Origin: Ligula intestinalis
Taxonomy: Eukaryota > Platyhelminthes > Cestoda > Diphyllobothriidea > Diphyllobothriidae
Assembly: GCA_036362985.1 (NCBI GenBank)
Contig: JAYGXS010000006.1
Span: 13,625,676-13,689,675, forward strand
DNA: 64,000 nucleotides
Reading direction: 5' to 3'
Positions within the stretch are counted from its first letter, which is position 1. The number at the start of each line of letters is the position of its first letter. Position numbers and translations under genes: made by a program. The notes under the pieces were generated by a model. It was given only the letters and a program-made list of their open reading frames with translations, was not told the DNA's origin and searched no databases. This document shows positions 33,601 through 42,860 of this stretch, piece after piece.

Positions 33601-33914
33601 TTACTGCAGTTATTTTTGATGCAGCGTTTTCATACTTTAGGTGGCTAGCCCCTGCACCTCAGACGAAGACAAGTGAGGCTGTGAGTGAAGTCCCGACTGA
33701 GGATTTGGATGAGGAGGCTGATGTCGAAGAGGAAGAGGATGAGGAGGAGCCAGGAAATCCAGAGTATTTTACCGCTGCCACCAGAAAGGCCAAGTTGGCT
33801 CATATCCTCTCCGAAGAGATGAGCCCAGAAGCTATGCTTGAAATGATTCCAGCCTATCCTCACCGCCACTCAGCTTTATCCAGATGGCTGAAACCGAAAT
33901 CCGAGACGCCTTAA
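24000..33914 (+). CDS. NCOA4/ARA70-like protein (putative ferritin autophagy receptor), multi-exon
   Basis: Exons read from phase and splice sites: 24000-24211, 24246-24338, 24372-24615, 24649-? (end uncertain), 27606-27676, 27963-28100, 30065-30364, 30930-31326 (or 31290), 31386-31529, 31594-about 31714 and 33641-33914. The N-terminus (LLAQINSICPVLKSRLSSVK, INSLLRSRDALVSQSETLLV) resembles the NCOA4 N-terminal coiled coil. Later exons carry repeated Trp-Leu motifs (SFWLPE, GDWLLTK, SLWLAQK, LSQWLARQ, ALWLAAP, WLKTKT, WLAPAP and a final SRWLKPK) and a Cys motif, CKPCKSFSECCRAVGEVSPC, like the NCOA4 CxxxxPCxSFxECxCxxxC. NCOA4 carries ferritin to autophagosomes when iron is low; that role is inferred here. 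The acidic stretch in the last exon and some middle exon ends are unusual or unsure. Confidence 0.68.
24212..24245 (+). other. 34-nt intron 1 of the NCOA4-like gene
   Basis: It begins GTTTTAATTC and ends GATATTGGTTAG, 34 nt in all. Removing it joins CGAAAG to ACATGT in frame and avoids the TAA inside the intron. The size fits the tiny 5' introns known in schistosomes and related flatworms. Confidence 0.65.
24339..24371 (+). other. 33-nt GC-AG intron 2 of the NCOA4-like gene
   Basis: Donor CAAG|GCAAGC, acceptor CTCTAAAG, 33 nt. No GT donor near it keeps the frame, whereas the GC donor joins phase 2 to phase 2 exactly, giving VTR then LPLELLCLENIA. GC-AG introns are a known minor class. Confidence 0.55.
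24616..24648 (+). other. 33-nt intron 3 of the NCOA4-like gene
   Basis: GTGATGCGTTTTTTT... ending CTGTTTCTTTCTAG, with a good pyrimidine tract. The phase is 0 on both sides. The exon that follows (24649) is Cys-rich (KLCLQAQVKLCKCCN), and its 3' end could not be fixed. Confidence 0.6.
24700..27605. other. Intron-like stretch of the NCOA4-like gene
   Basis: Mostly AT-rich. It contains a tRNA-like SINE head at 27170-27252. Frames at 25406-25837 are short, overlap in different registers and carry no domain. No exon with paired splice sites and Trp-Leu motif was found. Confidence 0.4.
27170..27252 (+). repeat. tRNA-derived SINE head
   Basis: The plus strand reads CGCAGCTCAAGTGGTTAGTG (A box) and 40 nt later ATCGGGTCTGAACTGC (degenerate B box). 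The cloverleaf-like spacing is kept but the B box departs from consensus. It lies in the long intron 5' of exon 27606. Confidence 0.45.
27606..28100 (+). CDS. NCOA4-like gene, two middle exons
   Basis: Exon 27606-27676 has acceptor TTTCTGTTTAG, reads TDTESFEVLGMSPRSGDWLL and has donor ACAAAA|GTATGT (phase 1 in, phase 0 out). Exon 27963-28100 has acceptor ATTATGTTTCAG, 46 codons with NSLGGLRSFTSTCEDLSNS, and donor AGCCAG|GTTTTG (phase 0 in and out). The GDWLLTK motif matches the repeated (D/E)WL motifs of NCOA4. Both exons are framed by good pyrimidine tracts and would be nearly impossible to explain as chance frames given the phase match. Confidence 0.65.
28101..29088. other. Intron stretch, no exon supported
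   Basis: Frames at 28177-28434 and 28738-28926 lack splice support and domains. An open stretch near 28975-29130 (IEQLMSWYFSHCDISF) was considered but has no clear acceptor. Nothing firm is visible. Confidence 0.4.
29089..29301 (-). pseudogene. RTE-like LINE reverse transcriptase fragment
   Basis: The minus strand reads SSQEEITDAVLGHQKREGTW, RGRYSLDVYKFCFDTGADF and GLSSCGDESVHDS. This follows the RTE-type consensus (P)S.EEI.DAI..LKN.KA.GEDGIP.(E/D)VYK.C.D...... with the A-x-GED core eroded. It sits in an intron of the NCOA4-like gene, antisense to it. The repeat at 29280-29760 is its upstream part. Identification is moderate, since the key catalytic motifs are outside the fragment. Confidence 0.45.
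29280..29760. repeat. Inverted repeat arm 1 (LINE-derived) in the NCOA4-like gene
   Basis: Shares blocks with the reverse complement of 32690-33140. They include GAGGACGCAATTTTAGTGC, TATGCTGTTATTTTCTG/GATGCTGTTATTTTCTG, GGTCCACAAGCATACCCA, TGCTGTGCTCAGACC and CGTTAGCACCGTTTAAATA. The blocks are co-linear, with substitutions between them. It lies upstream of the 30-31.7 kb exon cluster. Confidence 0.75.
30065..31725 (+). CDS. NCOA4-like gene, C-terminal exon cluster with Cys and Trp-Leu motifs
   Basis: Exon 30065-30364 (100 codons, phase 0-0): CSLWLAQKTVSSVIKTSS and a Glu/Ala-rich end, acceptor TCTCTCCTCCGGTAG, donor ATG|GTACTT. Exon 30930-31326: CKPCKSFSECCRAVGEVSPC, PRLSQWLARQ and SDSALWLAAPSTHLKT; the donor is TGGA|GTAAAA or TGT|GTAGGC, both phase 1. 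Exon 31386-31529: WLKTKTCSFLHVSSECSP and ADIIIQRHFNTVKQFADRIL, donor TTG|GTGAGG, phase 1. Exon 31594 onward: SDICRNSAYQHSVPPFLERY and EEREVEKLKSDLSSCQM, donor unsure. Introns are 59-64 nt except the 565-nt one before 30930. Without the 31530-31593 intron the frame would hit a stop, so an alternative reading is a real frameshift. Confidence 0.62.
32690..33140. repeat. Inverted repeat arm 2 (LINE-derived) in the NCOA4-like gene
   Basis: Reverse-complement partner of 29280-29760. It lies between the exon cluster and the last exon, so the two arms flank the 30.0-31.7 kb exons and could pair in the pre-mRNA. Small frames over it (32557-33267) belong to the repeat and are not exons. Confidence 0.72.
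33641..33914 (+). CDS. NCOA4-like gene, last exon
   Basis: After the acceptor TTCATACTTTAG, one base completes a codon, then WLAPAPQTKTSEAVSEVP, a run of 10 acidic residues within 12, a helical segment (ATRKAKLAHILSEEMSPEAM) and the terminal ALSRWLKPKSETP. Ending a few residues after a Trp-Leu motif parallels human NCOA4 (KWLYRTPLQM). The exon needs phase 2 from upstream. A weak donor at CAGAT|GTGGAT in the 31594 exon would give CQM joined to WLAPAP. The stop TAA is at 33912-33914. Confidence 0.6.
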
Positions 33915-33981
33915 GATAACCGTCGTTGGCAGACCCTCTCATAACGCAGGAATAATTTCTTTACCTCATCGCTCAGGCATC

Positions 33982-33987
33982 AATAAA
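33982..33987 (+). terminator. Polyadenylation signal AATAAA
   Basis: AATAAA lies 68 nt after the stop codon of the NCOA4-like last exon, within GGCATCAATAAAATTTAG. Position and strand suit the 3' end of that transcript. Confidence 0.6.
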
Positions 33988-33999
33988 ATTTAGTAACCC

Positions 34000-35460
34000 T
34001 AGAAACATTTCCATCTTAGTGGCTGTTGGCTTTATCGCTGTACCTTTTAGCTGTTTGATTTCTATCCATGTCATCTCATCAAATTGATTCATTAAAAAAT
34101 GATTTGACTTCCAACGCCCAATATATCTTGGTCTTCTTTTGGGAACAGTCTTGTCAATCAGTGTTCCCTGTGCTCGTTTGTTTGAATGTGTCCGAGTTAT
34201 ATCATTTCGGGAATGGCTTAGCAGTTGGGGCCTAGTTAGTAGAAAATGCTACCGATCTGTGGCACTTTAGACTCGTTGGGATAACTCTCTAAGTTGAAGT
34301 CCGCGCACACCAACTGCGATGTAGCTTCTGACACGAACCGACGGTCAAGTTCGTTTCCACTTCTACGGTACTGATTATGCTGCATGCAGTCCAAGTTATG
34401 TGAGTGAAGACCTTCCCTTTATTTTACGTGTTAGTTTGAACATTATTTTCTAGACCGTTGTTTTAGTGAGCTGTTAAATTATATGTTTGCAAATGCACAT
34501 TCTGGTAAATTCTGTTGGTACCTATCGCCAAGTCGGGCTATCCGCGTATCTGGATGACTTAATACGCCAGGCGTAGATACTGTTGTATTAAAACGCACAG
34601 AAGACTGGTCTTCTACAGGGAAATGCGAAAATCGGGCAATCACCCATTTGAGCGAAGGTGCATTTCTCGGCCGAGTATAAGGTTAGCTGTCTTCCCAGGT
34701 GAACCTGCTGCCTAAACTTTCCTTGGGCCTAGAAACCAAAGCTAAAGTGCTGGCCATTGGCGTAGGTTGTGATGCGTGTGCAGCGTGCTCCTGGCGATAT
34801 GGACTTTCGACTTACCAACAGTATTCTGGGAACGGTGACTTCGATCCTCAGCGCCACTTTTGAATGGAGACTAGAGCCCGATATCTGGAAATTCGAGATA
34901 TTTATACTGGGTGAAACGTTTCGAACGTGTCGTCAAACGTCTGCTTTTATTGCCAATGGGGATATTTAGCTTGTATAGCAGACGTCTCCTTCGGTGTCCA
35001 ACATATAGAATCCGAGACTGGACATGGGTCTTTGCTGTCCCGTGTGTTTATCAGAAAGTTTTTAATATTTATGTTCCTGATCAGGTTTACCCCAGTCATT
35101 TAACGCGTGATTGATACGTACATGCAACACATTTTGCCGTCCAAGTACCTCCCCGATTCATTATTTAAGCCTATAATTATATTGAAGCACAATAGTTCTC
35201 TCTCTTCTTCGTAACAAGAAGCCCCTAATGTGGCATTTCTTGTGTTGCCAATGGTGGAAAGGACCAAAATCATGCTCAGAGTTGGAGTTTAAATCAACGT
35301 GTGAGTTCTACTTTCAGCAACTTCTACTTGCTATCTTTCGCATGATAATCAAAGCGTCAAGCTTCCTTTAGTGCAAAAACTTTTCATCGATCGTACCTGT
35401 AGCCTTTTTACTCAGTAGAGTTTTGTTTACTAACGACTCACCTACAAAACATCGGGGAGA
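34000..35460. other. Intergenic stretch, no gene seen
   Basis: An A-box-like TGGCTTAGCAGTTGG at about 34213 has no matching B box. Frames at 34769-35114 have no domain. Nothing else is supported. Confidence 0.4.
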
Positions 35461-35464
35461 CGGA

Positions 35465-35905
35465 AGTGCCTGTTAATGTGGACGGCACTTTACTAGCCGT
35501 CTAACGTAGAGAGCCCTGTGACTGCCACTAATGTTTACCCGTATAGCTCCAGCCCACAGTTAGGTGAGAGTTTCAAGGCCGCCATGACCTCAGACTTCCT
35601 GCTAGAATCAAGGCCCGTCTCAAAAATGGCAAAACAAAAACTATAAAGTTAAACTGGTTGGACTTGGCACATGACAGTTAAGGATGTACGTTTTCTTTCA
35701 CAGGACGGAAGCGCATGCTTTATTTGACAGGATATTTTAGACTGAACCGAATTTCTAGGTCTTCGCAGTTAAGTTGTGCATTGTCGAAATATAAGGGGGG
35801 GGGGGGATAATGAGAGATACTCGAAGTGATGAAGTACGGACTTTAAAAACAAAAGTCCTAAATGACACAGTACATCTTGATTGGGAGGTGCCTTTTCTGA
35901 AAAAG
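35465..35905 (+). repeat. Dispersed direct repeat, copy 1
   Basis: Shares GACGGCACTTTACTAGCCGT, GCCCTGTGACTGCCAC, AATGTTTACCCGT, GAGAGTTTCAAGGCC, AATCAAGGCCCGTCTCAAA and TTGATTGGGAGGTGCC...TTCTGAAAAAGCCT with 36875-37195. Copy 1 has about 100 extra bases, including a G homopolymer at 35793-35806. Non-coding; class unknown. Confidence 0.75.
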
Positions 35906-36289
35906 CCTGACTGTTCAAGCATCGGTTTCGATCAAGTCCACCATATGCACTTACAGGTTGGTGCAGTGACAGTGACTGGCCACAGGAGTTGGCTTTAAAG
36001 TGATAGCAGACATAGCGCCAACCGCACTCTTCACCTTCACCACGGGTCAAGAAGACAAGACTGGATCTAGCGTTAGCCATTTTGTGCAATGCAAACCAGA
36101 AACACAGTCTAACATAGTCTTTAGTGACAGCAGACTTTGCACGGGTACTACCGCACTACCTACCCTCACATGTTCAGTAGGTATTAAGGCAGGCTCAAGG
36201 CGGCCGAGACTGATACGACTTCTACTAACTAGCAGCTAGTAGTACTGATACTATTTTCGACGATGGCATTATTCAGGGGTGACGGGGAT

Positions 36290-36345
36290 TAAAATTCACG
36301 CTGGGTACATACCTCCTTGATCTCAACAAGGAGTGGGAATCTGGG
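36290..36345 (+). repeat. Short repeat, TTGATCTCAACAAGGAGTG family
   Basis: CTCCTTGATCTCAACAAGGAGTGGGAATCTGGG recurs with few changes at about 36745-36790 and, in reverse complement, at about 48160-48200. The inner CTCCTTG/CAAGGAG arms pair as a small hairpin. Function is unknown. Confidence 0.6.
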
Positions 36346-36874
36346 TTAACGCTATTCCGAGTAAATACATGTTTGAGACCCCGAGCACATCATGGCTCGC
36401 CTTTGTTTCCACCCTCTCAACTCTTTCCATCATGTTGTGTCCTTTTATACAAGGTTTGAACTACGAGGACTAGGGTACTGCTGCTAAAATTACGTGTCTA
36501 CGCTAAAGTGTTAATTTTGCCAATCATGTTCACTAAGACCAGTCAATAGTACGACCTGTGTGTGTTTTTAGGAAGTCGACATCCAGTATGCACTCCCAAG
36601 CTGTGTAAAGTAAAATGATTAGCTTATGGGTTAAATAGAGCGTTATTAAATAAAAGCACAAGTTCTGCCATGCCTTAATATCGTAACACAGTGCCGTCTA
36701 TAGGCTTACTACAGTATCTAGCTCTAAGTTTGAATTTACAGAAAGTCTACTCATATCTCCTTGATCCCAACAGGGAGTGTGAATCTGGGATTTGGTGAGT
36801 ACTTTGCTCCTGTGCGGGAGTGCAGACCAGTAAGTACGTGCAGATTTGCAAATACAAAATTGGCTGTTATCTTG

Positions 36875-37195
36875 AACGGCACTTTGCCAACTGTATAACT
36901 TAGAGTGCTCGTGTTGATGCAGGAAGCCCTGTGACTGCCACCAATGTTTACCCGTTTAGCTCCAGCTCACAGTCAGAGCGAGAGTTTCAAGGCCCCCACG
37001 ACTTTCGACTTCTTGCTGGAATCAAGGCCCGTCTCAAACATTGGAAAACAAAAGATATAAAACGAAACTGGTTTGACTAGGCTCACGGCAGTTAAGTGTT
37101 ACGTTTTTTGCTGAGTAAGATGGAAACGCGCGCTCTATCTGTCCTAAATGACAGACAGGACTTCTCGATTGGGAGGTAAAATTTCTGAAAAAGCC
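36875..37195 (+). repeat. Dispersed direct repeat, copy 2
   Basis: Second copy of the 35465-35905 unit in the same orientation, about 1.4 kb downstream, in the same block order but lacking the G-rich interior. A segmental or element-based duplication. Confidence 0.75.
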
Positions 37196-37959
37196 TAAAT
37201 ATGTAAACACACCATCCCCTGGTGCAAGTTAGAGAACTAGATAAAGTACCATTTTACTTATTAATTCTAACTGGTGAACATAGAGAAAATTCTGCATCTG
37301 GGAATCATCCAGTTTAGCTTCCCTTCTATGAATAATCTAATAAAGAGCTTACCGCTGACACTTGACAAAAACTTTTTAACATAAAGAGGTACTTTGGGTA
37401 TTAGTTTGATTTTTCCAGTCTAACAGAGAGCCAGTATGGACCTAAATATAACAGTGGCTAATAAAAGTGTCGTATTTTGCCCGCAATCCGAATAAATTGA
37501 AATATATTGTTATATTATGGAAATACGTGAACGAAACTTTCGCAATTCGTCCCAAGACAGCCTCCAGCTGCTGCTATCGTTCTGTCTTTGTGTGCCGAAA
37601 TCGGTCGCTGCTTTTCTCCCTGCTCTTCAACCTTGGCGTTGAATTTTCTTCTGAAATGTCTCAGCCTCACTGTTGGTGCAGCCTTTTTGCTAAGGTATCT
37701 GGTTCTGGTCGCACATTCTAACTCTGAGACAATCTGACGCGCAAATGTTTCCTCATGCACACTGGAGCCTAGATTGCAGTGGTCCCTCCACCTCTTATGA
37801 TGTCTGCTCTTCCGACTCTCCCTCTTTCTCCCGACTATCAATTGTACCCCATCCATACGCTTGGCGATTTATCTGTCATGTTGCACCACGACGTTCTTTG
37901 TCCGTTTTGCTGAATTTAGCTGATTCTTTATGTACCTTATGACTACAAATAGCACCTCG

Positions 37960-38735
37960 TCTCGGTGTTTGACTGCCTTGAAAAGTACAATGTCATCATG
38001 AATCCATCCAAATACCTTTTCAGCGTGCTTCTTGTCAAATTCCTTCGCCATCGCAGTTACTCAGTAGACTTGCGTCTTCTTCCCCTCTCCCACAAAGTTG
38101 CAGCCGTTCGCAATTTCCACCCACCTTTTGACGAGTATGTTTCCGGACTCCAACTTAAGGACCTCCCACTGTGTACTGGCAATAGCATCATTCTCTGTGA
38201 AATCTAAATTGCCTCTCATCGCCCCTTAGGGCCGCCATCATATCGACGGAACATCTCATCCCCCGGCACAAACTTTCTCATCCTAGGAGTTCAGCTACCG
38301 ACAAGCTGCTTTGCAACCAGTTTGTATGGCCTGGGGTGTACAAGGACCTGAAGGTTTGAACACAGGCGTGTCCCGGCTGTCAACGCAGTAAGGTCCAACA
38401 ACACAATAAGGCCCGCATCGGCACCTTCCCCAGCCTTGGCGCGAGGTCCAGTCCTGTTCACCTCAACACTATACACTCTCTGCCTCTGTCTACCGACTGT
38501 TCCCATCTCCTCACCTGCGTGGATCGATTCACTCGGTGGCCGGGAGCGATCCCAATGCCCCGTGTAGTTGTTTCAACAGTGGTCAAGATTTTTTCCGATC
38601 ATTCGGTGGCCATCTTTGATGATACCTCCACCACCACGACTGACCATGGTGCCCAGTTTGGATCAAAATTTGTTATAACCTTGGGTGTGCCTGCGTCGAC
38701 ACTGGTTATATCCCCCAGCTGCGTGTAAGAAAGAG
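37960..38735 (+). pseudogene. Ty3/Gypsy pol remnant: RT end and integrase
   Basis: RT C-terminal motif VFDCLEKYNVIMNPSKYLF (37968 on) and VAAVRNFHPPF. RNase H is mostly deleted. Then come SHRPLGPPSYRR, the integrase zinc region FVWPGVYKDLKV...CPGCQRSKVQQHNKA (38315-38410) and the core LLTCVDRFTRWPGAIPM (38508-38560) with TTTTDHGAQFGSKF (38633-38670). The usual first catalytic aspartate region (VHLDIVGPLP) reads VHLNTIHSLPL, so that residue is Asn. Frame changes and stops (after KDLKV and elsewhere) mark a dead copy. Integrase would join element ends to chromosomal DNA; this one cannot. Confidence 0.75.
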
Positions 38736-39265
38736 AAAGCAGACAAGATAGCAGAAAGTAGTGTTGACTATAGCTGTCTCTACTTGTACATCAACTCTGT
38801 CTTCTGCGTGTCCGGCAGATTTTCCTATGTCCTTCAGCAGCGTGTTTTCTGCCTTCGATCTCATCTCGGCAGCAGAATATCGTCTAGGGCAGCAGAATCT
38901 CGTGTCGCTAGCAGCAGAGTCTCATGTCCCCAGCAGCAGCGTGCCGCCTCCGGTGGTGGTAGCCAATTTAAGGACTAATGGCCTTGGTTCCCTATTGGCC
39001 CCTCTGCAGACAGCCATCATTAGGTATTCTCAGGATAACACGTCGCGCTTCAGTGACGCGCACACTTGCGTGCGTCCTTTCGTGGCCCCTTGTCGTGCGT
39101 GACTTCAGAACCCGGCCGGCGGCTGTCCTCGCATGTTGGCCCTTGAAGGTCACGCGTCCTGGCCCGTTCTGCCTTCGCTCACTGGCCTGTCGCTTCCTTT
39201 GTTCTCTTGTGCTCAGTACGGTCAGAGTGATGACTCACGAGCTGGACCGTACTAACACGATTTTT
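38735..39265. repeat. Sequence separating two Gypsy integrase pieces
   Basis: A GC-rich stretch with no pol similarity, containing CAGCAG-rich and CGTG-rich sequence. To its left the frame already reads an LGCAR...-like segment (38678-38730), which is seen again to its right (LGCNRIRTTTFHLAANG, 39287 on). So either an insertion with duplicated flank or two separate Gypsy copies abut here. Confidence 0.4.
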
Positions 39266-39269
39266 CCAG

Positions 39270-39560
39270 CCTTTTCTCTCTATTTAGGGTGTAATCGCAT
39301 CCGCACTACAACCTTTCACCTGGCTGCCAACGGAATGGTCGAGCGTTTTCACAACCAGCCGAAGACTTCCCTATGTGCCATGGCCGATCCGGAGAACAGG
39401 ACGGGTCGTCTCCCCTAGTCCTATTGAACCTTCGCATCGCTGTCAAGTCGGGCCTAGACTGTTGCTCTGCTGAATTGGTGTTCGGTGCCACTGCCCTGCT
39501 TCTCGGCGAGACGATCTTGTGAACCAACCTCTATCCCTCGTTCCTTCCCGTCTGCTAACT
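39270..39560 (+). pseudogene. Ty3/Gypsy integrase C-terminal piece
   Basis: LGCNRIRTTTFHLAANGMVERFHNQ holds the integrase glutamate (VERFH). It is followed by DPENRTGRLP, a frame change, and LRIAVKSGLDCCSAELVFG, then ETIL and a stop. This is the conserved tail of Gypsy integrases. It is separated from the core at 38508-38735 by about 540 nt. Confidence 0.7.
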
Positions 39561-39564
39561 CTTC

Positions 39565-40550
39565 CACCATGTCCAGTGCCATTAACTGTTACTCCTTCCT
39601 CATCAACCTCAAACATGCAAACCGCAAGACAAACTCATTCTTCCTGTGTGTCCCCTGTATATATCACCCGTATTGGACGCAATGTATATTATCTTATCCC
39701 TTTGGTTATCTATGTATTTTAGACGTGATCCAATACTTCAGCGTCGCCACGCGCCACCTTTAGTCTAGCTGGGGTACTGTGGCAGTCCATGATCAGCATC
39801 ACTGCGCTGATTCACCCTTTCGCGCTTGCAAAGCCTCGCAGTAACGCGTGACAATCTGCTGCGCACGCTGTCCACCTATCGCTGGGTGTCGGGTCACAGC
39901 CACGCCACTTTTGTCCCCGGTTGCGCGAGGGCTCTAAGCCAACTACAGTAGTATGCACCCTTCATTGATAGACTGCAGGCAACAGAATAAACAAGCCCTT
40001 GGCTCCAGTAGTCCCTTGCGCACGCAACACAACAACTGACCTGAGAGGAGTATGAACAACACTTTTCTGTCGAGCCCTTTCTGAGGTCTTTCTTAGAGTA
40101 AGCATGTTCAGTCTTTTCAGCCTTCCGTGACTACTGGCTTGGAGGAACTTTCTGTTGTCAACAGTCACACTGGCGACAGGTCCTTTGCCTCTTCTAAGTA
40201 GGTAAACGAATCTGTTTCAATCGGTACAGCCGTTGAACAGAATTTCTCCCGTTACCGAACTTGGAAGAAGGTATCATTTTCAAGGCTTTTGTCGGTCGTT
40301 GGTTCACTAGGATCAATAACCTATCGATGGTTATGACTAGCCAATGCGCCCATTTCGAGTCTCCCTCCCTCCTCCCACCCCATCTTCATTAATTGTTTAC
40401 TAATTCGGATGACTGCCTAACATCCATTAGCCAACAGTATTATTAAGGGTAAAAGGTTTTACCCTAGCAGCTGTGATCTTCCAGGCCAGGTTCCTTAGGA
40501 GGCATGAAAAGTCTTTGGAAGGCCAGAGTGTTATGAAGAGTGTATTCTGT
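39565..40550. other. No gene supported
   Basis: Mixed sequence after the Gypsy debris. An AATAAA near 39985 in CAACAGAATAAACAAG might belong to an LTR-like end. No domain-bearing frame was found. Confidence 0.35.
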
Positions 40551-40559
40551 ACGAACGGG

Positions 40560-40760
40560 AAGAAGAGTAGTTAGGACGAATTCTTGACTACCGTAGCGCA
40601 CGTCTATCCACCAGGCGGGCGAGGTCCGGAGTGATTGCTAGTGGTAGCCATGGCCTTGAGGTCCATTGAGACGGGTTAAGGTCACACCACTGTTGGTTGA
40701 GGCCAGAATGGGGGAGACACTGTGCGTGCGTTCGCTCGCGCGTCAGTTTGTGTCTGGCTC
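40560..40760 (-). repeat. LTR-like fragment, minus strand
   Basis: GGTTGAGGCCAGAATGGGGG followed by AGACACTGTG at about 40693-40722 is the reverse complement of the end of the LTR-like copy near 52848-52885 (CAATGTCTCCCCCATTCTGG then CCTCAAC). It marks an opposed fragment of the same family. Confidence 0.5.
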
Positions 40761-41499
40761 GAGGCATGCCAAAAACTGTCTTCACGCGAGGTCTTGTGCG
40801 CTGAGTGACCTCGTCTGTGGCGTCACGATTTGGGAGGGTGTCGGGCAGCAGCGACCACTACAGTATGGTCCAGCAGTGTCTTTGCCATATCAAGACCACT
40901 ATGCATGCCACAGAGGACTCAGCGAGTTGGTCTAACTGCTCCCCTCTGGCGATTCTTGGCGTCCACAGGGCATCGAAGTTGGAGATGGATTGTAACACGG
41001 CCTACTGGATGCGTAATATAGCTTGCCAGTCATTGCTGGAACGCGTGTGACTCAACCTTTGACTAGCCGATACCACGGCTTCAAATGATATTTTCGCCCC
41101 AATCGATTAGTTGCAATCGGAATAAACTCAGACTCGCACACGAATCTTACGCCGGGACTAAGAGCCTAAAACGATTAGCAATCTGTTGATGCAACCACTT
41201 GTAATGGCCCCAAGCGACCACTGAAAAAACCCGCTGACCCATTACGCCAAGGTTGCAGTCGCGGTGACTGCCCTTAAGACGCGCTTTGTGGACGGCCGCA
41301 CCCTGCCCATCTGTCGCTCAATGTCGGACGCGACCTACTAACACGCTCAGTCTCGGCTGCGCCCACGCCGTTGCGTAACGTCGCTCGGCCCAACCACTCA
41401 CCTTAAAGGCTGCATAAGACAAAGACAGCTTTCGGTTGCCACTTGAATTTCTGACGTGAACATCACTTCGGACACCGCCCCATTCGGGTGCAGACCTGC

Positions 41500-41635
41500 A
41501 CTCGTCCGAGTCAAATCTCTTTCTGTACAGAATAGACTCTTCCTACCATTTTGGCCTTCCCATGACTTGTCTCATCTCCTAAGAAACTGGGTCTGGAAGA
41601 TCGCAGCCGTTAGAGTTAACCTCCCTAGCCTTAAC
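41500..41635 (+). repeat. LTR-like end, subfamily B copy 1
   Basis: The block GTCAAATCTCTTTCTGTACA...GACTCTTCC...TGGCCTTCCCATGACTTG...CTCATCTCCTAAGAAACTGG, then TCTGGAAGATCGCAGCCGTT, recurs at 53110-53235 and 61045-61165. A TACAGAATA(A/G)A signal followed by a conserved R-U5-like stretch suggests the 3' part of a Gypsy LTR. No flanking open element remains. Confidence 0.5.
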
Positions 41636-42099
41636 GCTTCGATACACTTACTCCAGCTATTCGCTGAGTTGCATGTACGTGTTCTCATCTCTCTGCTTTC
41701 AGAAGCTCCTAGTTTTTGACCATCGGACTTTAAATCTCCACCTCTCCAAGCGTGAAGGTGAATGTGTTCAAAAGTCGCGTGCCAGCATTTTCGTAAACTT
41801 CTGTAGGCACTGAGCAGGCGCCCAGGCATTTTTAGATTGAAGTAGAGTAGATTTGCCATCTAGTTAAATGATAACCGAAATTCCTAAGTGTTGGTTGATA
41901 AACGTTCACCACCGGTCTGTTAAGGGGCTCTTTCGTCCCGTTCTGTGTCACTCTCGAACCCCGCCAGAAGTAGCAGCAGTAACAGAGCGGTTGATATTAT
42001 AGGCAGATGAACATTGCCAACAAAGACGAGGGAAGTTTTAAGGGCCATTTATAGCTCATTAGCCATCATTAGTCGACCATACTCAATCCCTGGTTATGT

Positions 42100-42175
42100 A
42101 ACACCCGTGGATCGAACCTGCAAGATGTTAATTAGAAGTCCAAGGTTCCAACCCATTGTGCCACGGGCTCGTTGT
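42100..42175 (-). repeat. tRNA-derived SINE head
   Basis: The reverse strand reads GAGCCCGTGGCACAATGGGT (A box TGGCACAATGG), an anticodon-arm-like GGACTTCTAATTA, and CAGGTTCGATCCACGGG, a perfect B box. The ends ACCCGTGG/CCACGGG can pair as an arm. It is embedded in repeat-rich sequence and lacks a clean acceptor stem, so SINE or tRNA pseudogene is favoured. Confidence 0.6.
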
Positions 42176-42599
42176 CTTGTCGGCTTCGACTGAGGAACTC
42201 TCGCCAATCATCCCCCTATAATAGTAATGACGGAGTCCCTGGGCCTTGAAGATACAATTATTATAATATTTTTAATACTGACCGCAGTGCGACCACCGGC
42301 AGGCTCGAGAGTGATACCCTAAGCAGAAATGAACGAGTTAGCCCAATCACAAATTGGTGAGGGTCCATCAACCGATGTCAATATTCTCGATCTGAACCTC
42401 AGTGGGTTGGAGCGTCGGACATTGACCATAGCGCAGAGGGTGGTGGTGTAGCGGGTCGTGCCTGCCTGACTAGCTCGCGTCGAAGTGCACTTTCCCAAAC
42501 GCTCACCGATGTGCTTTCTCAACGTCTCGATCAGCCAATCATAGTTCTCACATCTATGAGGCGACGAATGAGGAGCTTGCACGCGTGCCCGACGCAAGG

Positions 42600-42850
42600 T
42601 GCCTCTCTGCCCAAAATCTCCAGGCCGACCTACCCAATGAAAGATCTCCCTCTATCTGTCCTCTGGCCCGACTAATCTAAGGCCTGAATTGGGCCCGGTC
42701 AACCTACTGATCGGACGTATCTCTCCCAAGTCAATCTATTCTCCTCTTCCGTTGTGTACACAATAAACTCTTCCATCTACTCTGGCCTTCACTGACTTCT
42801 CTCCTCAGCACTAAGTAACCATGGTCTGAAGATCGCAGTTGTATGGTTAG
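42600..42850 (+). repeat. LTR-like end, subfamily A copy 1
   Basis: Shares AGGCCGACCTA(C/G)CCAATG, GTCAATCTA(C/T)TCTC, TTGTGTACACAATA, CTCTTCC...TACTCTGG, CAGCACTAAGTA and ATGGTCTGAAGATC with 51285-51705 and 52555-52870. Contains ACACAATAAA, a polyadenylation-type signal. Read as part of a Gypsy-type LTR, solo or fragmentary. Confidence 0.55.
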
Positions 42851-42860
42851 ACTCACTTAA

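Noticed and set aside
34200..34260. tRNA-like A box TGGCTTAGCAGTTGG
   Set aside because: No B box at the expected distance.
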